Positions 36,049-45,164 are shown, numbered from the stretch's first letter. The stretch is DNA of 64,000 nt from Arachidicoccus soli (GCF_003600625.1 NZ_CP032489.1:2976001-3040000); one strand, 5' to 3'. Notes: generated from the sequence alone by a model not told the origin. Translations and numbers: made by a program.

Positions 36049-36768
36049 ATGAAAAACACAAACAATCAAGCGTCAGACTTAAGTACTATGTTAGACATTG
36101 TCGACACTTCAAGCCTAGCAGATAAAGTTGAAATAATTCTCATTAAGTTCTTTCTTGATAATAACCTAAAACCGGGTGATGCAATCCCCAAGGAAATTAA
36201 TTTAGCAGAGTCATTGGGCGTAAGCAGAACTGTGATAAGAGAAGCATTGTTGAGATTAAGAATGACCGGATTGATTGAATCGAAAAAGAAAAGAGGTGCA
36301 GTTCTTGCGAATCCAGACCTGATTTCTTTACTCCAGAAAACACTTTATCCTACCATGATGGATGAGAACACTTTGAGAGATATGTTCGAAATGAGGTTGG
36401 TCATGGAAATAGGTATGGCTGACTTAATTTTTCTACGTATAACACCAGAAGACATAAAAGAGCTAACAGAAATAGTAAAAGTAGAACCTGCAAAAGCAGA
36501 TACTTTTCTATTTGACATAGAGCAAGAAATTAAATTTCATGGAAAATTGTATGAAATCACCGGCAATAATACATTGAAAAGGTTTCAACAAATGCTATTA
36601 CCTGTATTCAAATATGTTCATGAAAGTGGCATATTGGCAAAAAAGATAAAAGGCAAAAGATTTGTTTCGCACAAAGGAATTGTGGACATCATAAAAAAAG
36701 GAACACCTGACGATTTACGCAACGCCATGAGAAGTCATTTTGAAAATCATTTTCAACGATTGTTTTAA
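36049..36768 (+). CDS. nanR: FadR-type (GntR/FCD) regulator of the sialic acid locus
   Basis: A 239-residue regulator. Residues about 20-90 form a GntR winged helix (LADKVEIILIKFFLDNNLKPGDAIPKE, LAESLGVSRTVIREALLRLRMTGLIESKKKRGAVL). Residues 95-235 form an all-helical FCD effector domain with the conserved pattern LRDMFEMRLVMEIGMADL, FHGKLYEITGN and H in MRSHFENHFQRLF, which holds metal-binding His and Asp residues in this family. It is transcribed divergently from susC with 265 bases between, and GntR/FCD proteins are the known regulators of several bacterial nan operons. Regulation of the neighbouring locus is inferred. The name nanR is by role; the effector is unknown. Confidence 0.85.
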   Translation: MKNTNNQASDLSTMLDIVDTSSLADKVEIILIKFFLDNNLKPGDAIPKEINLAESLGVSRTVIREALLRLRMTGLIESKKKRGAVLANPDLISLLQKTLYPTMMDENTLRDMFEMRLVMEIGMADLIFLRITPEDIKELTEIVKVEPAKADTFLFDIEQEIKFHGKLYEITGNNTLKRFQQMLLPVFKYVHESGILAKKIKGKRFVSHKGIVDIIKKGTPDDLRNAMRSHFENHFQRLF

Positions 36769-36815
36769 TGCGAAAATAATCCTGATGTATAGCCTTCAAC
36801 AATCTGGATACTGCA

Positions 36816-37973
36816 CTATGAACATTCTACCAAACGTGGAATATCCATAGGCAAACGAGTTAACAGTTCATAATTTAATTGATTAGATAATTCACCAAAA
36901 GAAGCAACAGAAATTTCGTGTTCTCCTTTTTCACCGATTAAAATCACCTCATCTCCTACTTTTGCTTCGGGAGCGTTACTCAAATCTATTGCAAGTGAAT
37001 TCATATTTACATTTCCAAAAACCGCAGTGCGAATATCATTAATTAATACACGCCCAATATTACTCAAAACCCTGCTATAGCCATTAGCATATCCTACCGG
37101 TATAATACCGATCCGTTTGTTTTCTGAGGTCTGGTAATTATTCCCATAACCAATAAACTCCCCCATCTTCACATCCTTAATGGACATTAATTCACTTTTC
37201 CAGGTAAGTACGCGCTTCAAATTAAATGCCTGCAATTTTTTCCTTCGCAAATATTCAATTTTTATTTCCGGGCTTGGCCATAGACCATATTGCAAAATAC
37301 CGATGCGCACCATATTAAAACGCATCTTTGGCAAACGAATCGTGGCAGCGCTGCAACAAGTATGTGTGTATTCAGGTTCAAAACCCGCCTTTAAAACAGC
37401 ATTGCGGAGTTTAAGAAAAACCTTTTTCTGCTCTTCAATTCTTAAATAATTCGAGATACTTTCTGCTCCGGCAAAATGCGTGCAAATACCTTTAAAAACA
37501 AAAGATGTAGTGTTTTCCTTTAGAAAGGGAAAAACCTCTTTCTTTAAGGTTGCATAATCGAAACCTGTACGATTCATACCGGTTTCTAATTCCAGATGAA
37601 ACAAGGCTTTTTTCCCAAGAAGCTTGGCATGATGAATAGCGTGCCTTAACCTTTTAAAATCAAAAATAAAAAATTCCACCTCATTCTCAATTGCCCATTC
37701 CAGCTGGGCTTCGGAAAGAAACCCCATAATCATTATAGGAATATCTCCTTTTAAACATCCCTTTACTTTAATGGCCTCTTCGGCACTAAAAACAGAGAAA
37801 TGCCTTATACCACTCGCTTCTGCCAGCGGCACATAAGTCTCTATACCATGCCCATAAGCATTCCCTTTTACAACTGAAGAAATAAGTACATCTTCCCCCA
37901 TTTCTTTCCTTAAAAAATCTATATTATATGCCAATGCTTTTTTATCCAAATAAATATTACTCGTATTTTCCAT
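36816..37973 (-). CDS. alr: Alanine racemase
   Basis: A 385-residue PLP enzyme making D-alanine for peptidoglycan. The Schiff-base lysine is Lys36 in SVVKGNAYGHG. Further family marks are FELETGMNRTGF-like FHLELETGMNRTGFD, FKGICTHFAGAES, MVRIGILQYGLWPS, and the C-terminal domain with GEFIGYGNNYQTSENKRIGIIPVGYANGYSR carrying the catalytic Tyr region, followed by VFGNVNMNSLAIDLS. The C-terminal active-site MCMDM-type segment is here VNMNSLAIDL. It starts 1 base after the stop of the M20 hydrolase, so the two are co-transcribed. The neighbouring nanR converges on it. Confidence 0.93.
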   Translation of the reverse strand: MENTSNIYLDKKALAYNIDFLRKEMGEDVLISSVVKGNAYGHGIETYVPLAEASGIRHFSVFSAEEAIKVKGCLKGDIPIMIMGFLSEAQLEWAIENEVEFFIFDFKRLRHAIHHAKLLGKKALFHLELETGMNRTGFDYATLKKEVFPFLKENTTSFVFKGICTHFAGAESISNYLRIEEQKKVFLKLRNAVLKAGFEPEYTHTCCSAATIRLPKMRFNMVRIGILQYGLWPSPEIKIEYLRRKKLQAFNLKRVLTWKSELMSIKDVKMGEFIGYGNNYQTSENKRIGIIPVGYANGYSRVLSNIGRVLINDIRTAVFGNVNMNSLAIDLSNAPEAKVGDEVILIGEKGEHEISVASFGELSNQLNYELLTRLPMDIPRLVECS

Positions 37974-37974
37974 G

Positions 37975-39108
37975 CTAACTATTTAAATATTCTCGAACTA
38001 TTTTCTCGAAAATTAAACTGCCGGTTTCGATTAATTCATCGGGAAAATCAAAATCCGGATTGTGTAAGGCAGCTTGATTTTCACCGGATCCCAAGCCAAA
38101 CATGGCGCCTTCATAAAGTTCAGTAAATAAGCCAAAGTCTTCTCCCCATTTCATAGGAGTCTCTCGCTCTATTATCTGTAACCCTAGACTCTTTGCCGCT
38201 TTTCGAATATCATTTACAACTTCATCTTTGTTCTCATTTGCCTTAAATTCCTGCAGCCATTCTATTTCAATTTCCAAATGATTCTCTTCACCGATTTTTC
38301 TTGCAAGCGATTCCAATATTCGAGACTTTTCCAGCAGAAGGTTGTTTCTCCAAGAACGAACAGTCAAATGCACTTCACCATATCCTGCGGAAACACCATA
38401 GGATTTCTCCCCCATACAAGTATAGACAGGTGTAACCAAAAAGAATTCATCTTGATGAATATTATTATTTGAAATAGTTAAAGCCTCCTTCAAAAAATCA
38501 GCCATCGCCCATCCTGGATTATACCCATTTTCAGGTTCTGCAGCATGACTGGTTTTGCCTGTAAATTTTACAATAATAGAACGCACAGCCGGTGTAAAAG
38601 AACCATTTCTTAGAATAATACTTTTGATTGGGTAACCGGGGATATTATGTAAAGCAACCACGCGATCTATATGTATTTCCCGAAATTTTTCCGAAGCAAA
38701 AACTTCTTTAGCACCCATGCCGTTTTCCTCTGACGGCTGAAACAATAAATAAGCGGTTCCTTTTATTAATTTTTGCTGAGACAGTAAAAATGCCAACCTG
38801 GCCAGAATTGTCAGATGCCCATCATGACCACATTTGTGGCTGATATTTTCTATAATAGATTTATAAGGCAGTTCATTTATTTCCTGAATAGGTAAGGCAT
38901 CTAACTCTGCACGGATCATAATAGATTTACCGGGTAATTCACCTTTAAAAGCAAATAATAAACCCGTTTTACCTACCTCTATTATTTCATCGGGGTTAAA
39001 CATTTGAATAAAACGAGCAACACGTTTCTTAGTTTCATATTCCTCTCCCGACAATTCCGGATGCTGATGTACTTCATGCCGAAAATCTATAAAGTCTTGT
39101 AATTCCAT
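37975..39108 (-). CDS. M20-family amidohydrolase/peptidase
   Basis: About 377 residues from MELQDFIDFRHEVHQHPELSGEE, the conserved start of M20D hydrolases; 13 extra codons upstream lack family support. Metal-site motifs are present: IRAELDALP (Asp), NISHKCGHDGHL with the Cys-Gly-His-Asp ligand motif, LLFQPSEENGMGA with the catalytic Glu, VVALHNIPGYP, and the C-terminal FGLGSGENQAALHNPDFDFPDE His. The dimerisation insert begins FTGKTSHAAEPENG. Such enzymes hydrolyse N-acyl amino acids or hippurate-like amides, and the linkage with alr suggests a role in amino-acid or cell-wall peptide turnover. There is no export signal. Confidence 0.88.
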   Translation of the reverse strand: MELQDFIDFRHEVHQHPELSGEEYETKKRVARFIQMFNPDEIIEVGKTGLLFAFKGELPGKSIMIRAELDALPIQEINELPYKSIIENISHKCGHDGHLTILARLAFLLSQQKLIKGTAYLLFQPSEENGMGAKEVFASEKFREIHIDRVVALHNIPGYPIKSIILRNGSFTPAVRSIIVKFTGKTSHAAEPENGYNPGWAMADFLKEALTISNNNIHQDEFFLVTPVYTCMGEKSYGVSAGYGEVHLTVRSWRNNLLLEKSRILESLARKIGEENHLEIEIEWLQEFKANENKDEVVNDIRKAAKSLGLQIIERETPMKWGEDFGLFTELYEGAMFGLGSGENQAALHNPDFDFPDELIETGSLIFEKIVREYLNS

Positions 39109-39236
39109 GTGTAAATATTTTGTATTAACTCTGTTGCGTAAAATCATAAATTTTCACGCTCAAATCATATAATTGAAATATACAAAATATTTAAAGCTTT
39201 TTCAAAATCCATTTATCTTTTAAGAAAAATATATCA

Positions 39237-39785
39237 TTACAATTTACTCAATTTTAAATAGCCAATATGCAATTCATCTTCTTCAATTGAGATAGCAGGA
39301 CTGATCTGCAGACTATATTTTTCCTTTATTTGTTTTGGTAAGATTTCTTCAACATCATAAATATCATCCACGTCTACCCCATATTTATCGTCGATATGTG
39401 GAGAATTTGTATGCCTATAAAAAACAGTTTCTTTCGCTTGTAAAATGGCTAAAGATTTATCTTCATTCACTGTCAGAATCTTATAATGATATTCTTCAAA
39501 TTCATTAGGTTTATATCCTCCGAGGTTCAGAAAAAAAAGTTTATTCTTCATCACGGTTTGCGCTTCACGCTTCGGGATAATTTTTATCTCAAAATTATTT
39601 ACATGCGAAATCTCTCTCCAGGAATCAATGTGCATTACACCACTTGCTTCCGGCCAGAATGCAAGCATATCGGGGATGATAGATTTCAATGAAGTACCAA
39701 CTGTAAAGAAAATATCGTGTTGTTCTGTATGGCGGCCATTTGGCTTACAACCTAACAAAAGCATGTATAATTTTAGTTCTTCCAT
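39237..39785 (-). CDS. DUF1543 domain protein
   Basis: A 182-residue cytosolic protein of the DUF1543 family. The N-terminal domain has the family pattern LYMLLLGCKPNGRHTEQHDIFFTVG, SLKSIIPDMLAFWPEASGVMHIDSWREI. A second, related segment follows from about residue 80 (LFFLNLGGYKPNEFEEYHYKI), so the protein looks like two divergent copies of a similar fold. The molecular function of the family is not established. It is divergent from the uracil-DNA-glycosylase-like gene with 59 bases between start codons, and its 3' end faces the M20-alr pair on the same strand. Confidence 0.8.
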   Translation of the reverse strand: MEELKLYMLLLGCKPNGRHTEQHDIFFTVGTSLKSIIPDMLAFWPEASGVMHIDSWREISHVNNFEIKIIPKREAQTVMKNKLFFLNLGGYKPNEFEEYHYKILTVNEDKSLAILQAKETVFYRHTNSPHIDDKYGVDVDDIYDVEEILPKQIKEKYSLQISPAISIEEDELHIGYLKLSKL

Positions 39786-39844
39786 ATTGGAATAAAGATA
39801 AGGAGTTAAATATTTATGCAGAATATTTTCTATTTTGTGCCATC

Positions 39845-40339
39845 ATGGAAATAGAAACGCATCCACATAAACCATTTGTCCCCCCGAATTTACAAATACT
39901 TATCATAGGTAGTTTTCCCGGTAAAGATCAAGCCCTGCAGGGCAAATGGTTTTATAGTGCGCCGCGCAATCAGTTTTGGAAAATAATAGAAGCTGTATAT
40001 CGGAAAGAATTGACAACAACAATTGAAAAACAAGAACTGTTTTCAGCGTTGGGAATCGGGATGGCAGATATTATTTTAAAAGCAAAACGAAAAGCCAATA
40101 ATAACCTCGATCAAAATCTGGATATCATAGCGTTTAATGATAAGGCCTTAACGAAAATATTAAGGCAGCATCCAAATTTAAAAATATTATTTACCAGCCG
40201 CTTTGTGGAAAAGCATTTTAAAAAATTATTCCCCTTAATTCAAAATATTGAATGCCTTCCTTCCCCTTCACCAAGGTTTGCGACCATGTCACTCGCAGAT
40301 AAAATTTCTCGATATAGAGAATTATTGCCAACAATGTGA
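39845..40339 (+). CDS. Uracil-DNA-glycosylase-fold protein (hypoxanthine/deoxyinosine glycosylase type)
   Basis: A 164-residue protein of the UDG superfamily, family 6 (DNA-deoxyinosine glycosylase) type. The start MEIETHPHKPFVPPNLQILIIGSFPG was chosen because the upstream 35 codons of the frame match nothing in the family. The active-site loop is IGSFPGKDQALQGKWFYSAPRNQFWKII, followed by LGIGMADIILKAKRKANNNLD and the C-terminal LPSPSPRFATMSLADKI, the Ser-Pro-Ser-Pro segment corresponding to motif II. It should remove deaminated bases from DNA. Specificity for hypoxanthine over uracil is from family membership only. Confidence 0.85.
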   Translation: MEIETHPHKPFVPPNLQILIIGSFPGKDQALQGKWFYSAPRNQFWKIIEAVYRKELTTTIEKQELFSALGIGMADIILKAKRKANNNLDQNLDIIAFNDKALTKILRQHPNLKILFTSRFVEKHFKKLFPLIQNIECLPSPSPRFATMSLADKISRYRELLPTM

Positions 40340-40443
40340 AACTATCCGTCAATATATATTATCACAAGGGTAAAAACCTTTGTGCCTTACAACCCATCCA
40401 CGCAGGCGATGAATGGGTTTTACAGCACGTTTTATAAAAACAA

Positions 40444-40471
40444 AAAGTTGCTCCCCGAAAAGAGCAACTTT
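40444..40471. terminator. Bidirectional terminator
   Basis: AAAGTTGCTC (40444-40453) and GAGCAACTTT (40462-40471) form a 10-bp stem with an 8-base loop. On the minus strand the stem is followed by TTTTTG, ending the OmpA transcript. A second dyad, AACCCAT/ATGGGTT, lies 40 bases nearer the glycosylase gene. Confidence 0.75.
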
Positions 40472-40493
40472 CACTATTTATTGAAATATATAA

Positions 40494-41900
40494 TTAATAC
40501 AAAGTAAACTCTACCCTTCTGTTCTGTTGACGGCCTTCCGGCGTATCATTTGTGGCAATCGGCTGCGTATCACCATAACCTACAGCTTCTATCCGGGAAG
40601 GGTTTGCACCCTTAGAAACCAAATAAGATTTTACAGATTCAGCACGATCTTTAGATAAACGCATATTCAAACTATTGCTTCCGGTATTATCGGTATGACC
40701 GGCTAATTTCAGGCTAAAGTTTTTATTGACCAACAATTCTGCCACTCGGTCAAGGCTTTCGTAAGAGTTTGGTCGAATAGTAGCTTTCCCTAAATCAAAC
40801 TCCAAATTTTTAATCGCCTCATCAACCACTTTTCTATCTTCCTGGGTAACGACAACTTTTTCTTGCTTGATAATTTGCTTAGGTTGCGGTAATGGACAAC
40901 CTGCACCATCTACACGCATACCAGGTTCAGTATTTGGACATTTATCATGCGCATCAGGAACACCATCTCCATCGCTATCTTTTTGCAAATTTTGCAAATC
41001 CACTATTTGTTGTTGTACACCTTGCAATTCTTCTTCATTCTTTTCAGAGCTAGCTTTTAGTTCTTCTTTTAAAGCTTCATTTCTATCCCATAAATCCATT
41101 GCCAGTTGTGCTGCAGGATTTACAACGGCTAACTGTGGTTTTTGTTTGTTACCTAAAGCGAATTCAATACCTAAATTCAAGGAAGAAAACTTATCGTCTC
41201 TACCCGTTCCATAAACTCCATCAAATTTTTTATCATTCACAAAATACAGATGATAGCCTAAGTCAATATTTACACCTGTAGCCACATTAAAACGCGCACC
41301 TAAACCTACTGGGATAAAAAATGATTTCGAAGCTGAAGGTTTTGAAGAACTTAGATTTCCATTTTCATCCACATAGCTATATCCTCCATTTCCTGTAACC
41401 TGCGTATGATAAGCCATATATCCACCACCGGCAGAAATATAAGGTAATACTGTTGCTTGTTTATTCAGCCAATTAATCGTACCTAAAGTAAATACCCCAC
41501 TTAGAGATGCTGACCAATGAATAGCAGTCTTAAATTTATCCACACCACCCGCTAGGCCATTTAAAGGATAAGGTGTTTGATTGGCTTTCTGTGTACCCAT
41601 CACCTGCCCCCGCATAAAATCTGCTTGCAGCCCAAAACCATGATAAATTTGTTTTTTAATATAAGCGCCATAGACAACGCCTGCATTTTTAAAGTCAATA
41701 TCATTAAAGTCATTAGGTGCACTAAATGGAGTTGAAACACTAGACCCGCCACCGTTAAAACCTATAGACCAGGTACGGTAATCTTTTACGCCCGAAAAGG
41801 GTGTTACCCGAGGGATACTGTCCATATGCTGAGCCAAGACAGTCCCTGCCGGCAATAAAATTGCGGCCAATAAATAAATTTTAATAAATTTCATTTTCAT
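40494..41900 (-). CDS. OmpA-family outer-membrane protein with TSP3 repeat
   Basis: A 468-residue outer-membrane protein with a signal peptide (cut near AGTVLAQ). Residues about 35-260 form an N-terminal beta-barrel (GFNGGGSSVSTPF, GLQADFMRGQVMG, SAGGGYMAYHTQV, FIPVGLGARFNVATGVNIDLGYHLYFVN). A short coiled coil follows (LWDRNEALKEELKASSEKNEEELQGVQQQIVDLQNLQ), then a calcium-binding TSP3 repeat (DSDGDGVPDAHDKCPNTEPG). The C-terminal 115 residues are a peptidoglycan-binding OmpA domain with LAGHTDNTGSNSLNMRLSKDRAESVKSYL and VGYGDTQPIATNDTPEGRQQNRRVEF. It anchors the outer membrane to the cell wall. Confidence 0.93.
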   Translation of the reverse strand: MKMKFIKIYLLAAILLPAGTVLAQHMDSIPRVTPFSGVKDYRTWSIGFNGGGSSVSTPFSAPNDFNDIDFKNAGVVYGAYIKKQIYHGFGLQADFMRGQVMGTQKANQTPYPLNGLAGGVDKFKTAIHWSASLSGVFTLGTINWLNKQATVLPYISAGGGYMAYHTQVTGNGGYSYVDENGNLSSSKPSASKSFFIPVGLGARFNVATGVNIDLGYHLYFVNDKKFDGVYGTGRDDKFSSLNLGIEFALGNKQKPQLAVVNPAAQLAMDLWDRNEALKEELKASSEKNEEELQGVQQQIVDLQNLQKDSDGDGVPDAHDKCPNTEPGMRVDGAGCPLPQPKQIIKQEKVVVTQEDRKVVDEAIKNLEFDLGKATIRPNSYESLDRVAELLVNKNFSLKLAGHTDNTGSNSLNMRLSKDRAESVKSYLVSKGANPSRIEAVGYGDTQPIATNDTPEGRQQNRRVEFTLY

Positions 41901-42019
41901 ATCAATAATTTAATGTAAAATAATTGTGCTTTCACTATTTGTTAAGACAAACACTATGCCATTACAACATATGCCTCTTCTGAAGGATCTTAGAAGGCGA
42001 AAGAAGATATTTTTTTGAT

Positions 42020-43114
42020 TTATACGATTATATCAGAAATCCATTCAACTTCTAACTTCTCAGCAAGAATCTGTAAATCTTCTACCACTGGTTCTAATAA
42101 AGAAATACCTTCTTTGATATATATATGCTCCATGGCTCTTTCCGGATCTCCGGGAATTATAACGGGTTGTTTCTCATCAATCGGCTTAGCATCTCTAAAG
42201 CGTTTAATCCAGTTATCCATGTGTGAAAGAAATTCCTCTTTCGGTCTAAAAGCATCTACACGCATGGCTCCTAAGAAATGCCCCAAACCTTCACCCGGCA
42301 TATTCTGGGGCATAGGAATATATGCAGGGAAAGGTGGCACCCAAGGCCCATAAGAGGCGCCACTTAAGACAGCCGAAAAAATATCTACAATACTGCCTAA
42401 AGCATAACCTTTATGACTCCCATGTTCACGATCTCCTCCCAACGGAAGTAATGCACCACCGTCCTTTACGACAGATGCCTCTGTGCGCAGATTCCCCTCT
42501 TTATCTTGGGCCCAACCTTGTGGAATATTTTGCTTTTTTCTTTGCGCCACCTCCAATTTTCCATTCGCTACAGTTGTAGTTGCAAAATCTGCAACAAAAG
42601 CGGGTTCCGACTTTGCAGGGATAGCTACCGCAATGGGATTGGTCCCCAACATCCTTTCTAAAGAAAATGTGGGTGCCACCAATGCACTCGCATTCGTCAT
42701 CGCCATGCCAATCATATCATGCTCTAAAGCCATCATTGCATGATAACCGGCAATACCAAAATGATTGCTGTTTTTCACAGCAACCCAACCCGTACCTACA
42801 TTCTCCGCTTTTTGCATGGCCAATTCCATAGCATGGTGAGCAACAACGAGACCCAAACCTCTGTCACCATCCATAACAGCGGTAGAAGGTGTTTCGTGTA
42901 CAATTTTTATCTGGGGCTTTGCATTTACCCGGCCAATTTCCCAAAGTCTAATATATCCACTAAGCCTCGCTAGGCCATGACTATCGATTCCTCTAAAATC
43001 AGCACTCAGCAAAACTTTGGAAGCAATCGCCGCATCATCTTCGGAACAACCAATCTTTTTAAACACTGCGGAGGTAAATTTATATAAAGAAGCGTAACTG
43101 TACTTTTGATTCAT
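42020..43114 (-). CDS. Malate/L-lactate/ureidoglycolate dehydrogenase family oxidoreductase
   Basis: A 364-residue NAD(P)-dependent 2-hydroxyacid dehydrogenase of the Ldh_2 family, which has its own fold distinct from classical lactate dehydrogenases. The hallmarks are LSADFRGIDSHGLARLSGYI with the conserved His, GLGLVVAHHAMELAMQKAENVGTGWVAVKNSNHFGIAGYHAMMA with the catalytic His, MLGTNPIAVAIPA, VADFATTTVANGKLEVAQRKKQNIPQGWAQDKEG, and GSHKGYALGSIVDIFSAVLSGA. Which 2-hydroxyacid it oxidises cannot be read from the sequence. It is a single-gene unit. A TATTTTTG -7-like element occurs on its strand at 43159-43166. Confidence 0.9.
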   Translation of the reverse strand: MNQKYSYASLYKFTSAVFKKIGCSEDDAAIASKVLLSADFRGIDSHGLARLSGYIRLWEIGRVNAKPQIKIVHETPSTAVMDGDRGLGLVVAHHAMELAMQKAENVGTGWVAVKNSNHFGIAGYHAMMALEHDMIGMAMTNASALVAPTFSLERMLGTNPIAVAIPAKSEPAFVADFATTTVANGKLEVAQRKKQNIPQGWAQDKEGNLRTEASVVKDGGALLPLGGDREHGSHKGYALGSIVDIFSAVLSGASYGPWVPPFPAYIPMPQNMPGEGLGHFLGAMRVDAFRPKEEFLSHMDNWIKRFRDAKPIDEKQPVIIPGDPERAMEHIYIKEGISLLEPVVEDLQILAEKLEVEWISDIIV

Positions 43115-43266
43115 GTAAAAGAATATTAGCTTAAAGTAAATATCCTTTGCAAATTAATCAAAAATAAGAAGCTCATTAGGAATATTTAAATGCGAAAAAA
43201 CAAATCATCTTATTTACTTTTGAGATAAAATAAATACATACGTTCTAATTTCTTATCTTCCCGCAG

Positions 43267-44586
43267 ATGACTATTTTTCAAAAAATCATTTTAAATTGTT
43301 CAATAATTTTCTTTTGTATAAGCGCTGCAAAAGCGCAAGATAGTTTAATACAATACGATATTAAAACAATACAATCACCCTTTGCCTTACAAGCCAGACG
43401 AGATGCATTTAAAAATTATTTACTAAATAAAACCATTAAAGACACTTTTCTCGGGCCGCTAAACCAGAATACCGAATATCGGTTTGAAGATGCCTGGCTA
43501 TCAGCAATACAATTTATGATTCGCAACCAATATACGGATAGGGGGATGGAGAAAATGTTTGAGTTGCGTTATCTTATCGACCAGTCCGGAAGAGAAACTA
43601 TGTTATTGGCCTTATATGCATTGTATCCTAAAATGTATCAGGAAAAAGTATTGGAGTTACTAAAACAGGAAACGAATGCCAAGCTGTTCGCAATGGAAGC
43701 ATTGTATTGCTTTAGAAACGATTCATCAAAAGATTTTATTAAAGATATTTTTCTTCAGATAAGAAACAAATTTGCAAACAGTGAGACGATACCCGTTCTG
43801 GTTGAATTGAAGAAATATTTAATTAATTATTCTAAAGATATCAATACAGGCACACCACCTTTAAAGGAATTATTTAATTACCAACAGTTATGGAAGCAAA
43901 AAACTATATATAGTTTCCAACGTTGGGATAGAGATTTCACAGGCATCTGTATCATTCAATATGCTGATGGAAGCTTTGCAAAAGATAGTTCAGGAAAACT
44001 CCTTACCTTTAGACAATTAGCAAGATCCGGTAGTGGTATGCCTTACTTTATCACAAATGGTAACACACCACAAGGTGTTTATCGGATTGCGGGAATTGGC
44101 AGTTCCATAGATCATTTGATAGGGCCAACGCCCAATTTACAAACAGTTATTCCCTTTCAAAATGATCAGGTATTTTACAGGAACCTCCCATATGATTCCA
44201 ATACGAATCCATTAGATAATTACAAAATCCTACTGCCTCCCTCCTGGCAAAGCTATCTACCCATTCAAGAGAGTTTTTTTGCAGGTAAAATTGGCAGACG
44301 ATATATTATTATCCACGGCAGTACATTAGATCCGGAGTTCTTTAAAGAAAAAGATTTTTATCCGCTCACCCCCACCGACGGTTGTTTGATGGCTGGTGAA
44401 AGATGGGATGGCACTTCGGGCAAACTCCAAGAAAGTACACAATTAAATTTGGTCAATACATTTTTGCGAACACCAGGCACCATGGGTCTTTTAGTAGTGG
44501 TTAATATCGACAATCAACAGAAAGACATCTCGGCTGAAGAGATTCAAACACTGGTAAAAAATTATGAAGACAACCGGAAGAGATAG
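43267..44586 (+). CDS. Secreted L,D-transpeptidase-like (YkuD-type) protein with helical N-domain
   Basis: A 439-residue protein with a signal peptide (cut near SAAKAQ). Residues about 25-210 are helical with TPR/HEAT-like spacing and no recognised motif. Residues about 230-410 contain features of the YkuD L,D-transpeptidase fold: TPQGVYRIAGIGSS, and the catalytic pair IIHGS with His350 and PTDGCLMAG with Cys373. The match is to HG(S/T) followed by (S/T)xGC, except that the Arg usually after GC(I/V/L) is missing. Such enzymes make 3-3 crosslinks or attach proteins to peptidoglycan. The sequence is distant from typical members, so activity is inferred from the two motifs. Confidence 0.6.
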   Translation: MTIFQKIILNCSIIFFCISAAKAQDSLIQYDIKTIQSPFALQARRDAFKNYLLNKTIKDTFLGPLNQNTEYRFEDAWLSAIQFMIRNQYTDRGMEKMFELRYLIDQSGRETMLLALYALYPKMYQEKVLELLKQETNAKLFAMEALYCFRNDSSKDFIKDIFLQIRNKFANSETIPVLVELKKYLINYSKDINTGTPPLKELFNYQQLWKQKTIYSFQRWDRDFTGICIIQYADGSFAKDSSGKLLTFRQLARSGSGMPYFITNGNTPQGVYRIAGIGSSIDHLIGPTPNLQTVIPFQNDQVFYRNLPYDSNTNPLDNYKILLPPSWQSYLPIQESFFAGKIGRRYIIIHGSTLDPEFFKEKDFYPLTPTDGCLMAGERWDGTSGKLQESTQLNLVNTFLRTPGTMGLLVVVNIDNQQKDISAEEIQTLVKNYEDNRKR

Positions 44587-44589
44587 ACT

Positions 44590-44625
44590 AAAAATGGCAG
44601 AAGACGAAACTCTTCTGCCATTTTT
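44590..44625. terminator. Strong bidirectional terminator
   Basis: A perfect 15-bp stem AAAAATGGCAGAAGA / TCTTCTGCCATTTTT around CGAAAC, with U-runs both ways, lies between the convergent L,D-transpeptidase-like gene and ssb. It serves both. Confidence 0.92.
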
Positions 44626-44645
44626 AACATCAATAAACTTCAAGA

Positions 44646-45077
44646 TCAAAAAGGTAAGTCGTCTGCACCTTCGTCAGTCGAGCTACTATGTGTCTGTGTA
44701 TTCATAGAAGCATCATTGTTGCCGGTTGAGTTACCATCGCCAGCGTTCTCCGCATTATTTCTAGATCCTAATAATTGTACATTTTGAATACGTAAAGTAA
44801 GCGATGTTTTATTATTACCATCTTGTGTTTGATAAGTTCGCGTATCCGGATTTCCTTCTGCATAAACTAAACTTCCTTTTTTCAAGTAAGGGGCAATAGC
44901 TGTTTTATCTGTCCAATAAGCGCATTCCACCCAAGTTGTTCTTGGTTTCATTTCACCGGTAGTAGAATCTCTGTATCGCTCAGTATGTGCCACGCTAAAA
45001 TTAATTACCGTACGGCCATTTACATTATTCACGGTACAATCCCGGCCCAAATTCCCAATCACTTGTAGTTTGATCAT
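44646..45077 (-). CDS. ssb: Single-stranded DNA-binding protein
   Basis: A 143-residue SSB. The OB-fold occupies residues 1-105 (KLQVIGNLGRDCTVNNVNGRTVINFSVAHTERY, TTWVECAYWTDKTAIAPYLKKGSLVYAEG, TLRIQNVQLLG). A disordered Asn/Ser/Gly-rich tail ends in the acidic tip DDLPF, the site that recruits repair and replication proteins. There is no operon partner: the gene is flanked by terminators on both sides. Many Bacteroidota have more than one ssb, and this short form could be the main one or an extra copy. Confidence 0.93.
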   Translation of the reverse strand: MIKLQVIGNLGRDCTVNNVNGRTVINFSVAHTERYRDSTTGEMKPRTTWVECAYWTDKTAIAPYLKKGSLVYAEGNPDTRTYQTQDGNNKTSLTLRIQNVQLLGSRNNAENAGDGNSTGNNDASMNTQTHSSSTDEGADDLPF

Positions 45078-45140
45078 AAAATTAAAGTTTAAGAGTTACT
45101 CGTAATGTCTTAGCAATTTACATTTATTTTATAAAAAAAA

Positions 45141-45164
45141 CACGATAAATATTATTTTATCGTG
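45141..45164 (-). terminator. Rho-independent terminator
   Basis: On the minus strand CACGATAAA and TTTATCGTG pair in a 9-bp stem, followed by eight or nine U residues. It ends the upstream beta-barrel gene and separates it from ssb. Confidence 0.88.

Noticed and set aside
40389-40420. AACCCAT/ATGGGTT dyad as a second terminator
   Set aside because: The loop is long and there is no U-tract; the hairpin at 40444-40471 explains termination.
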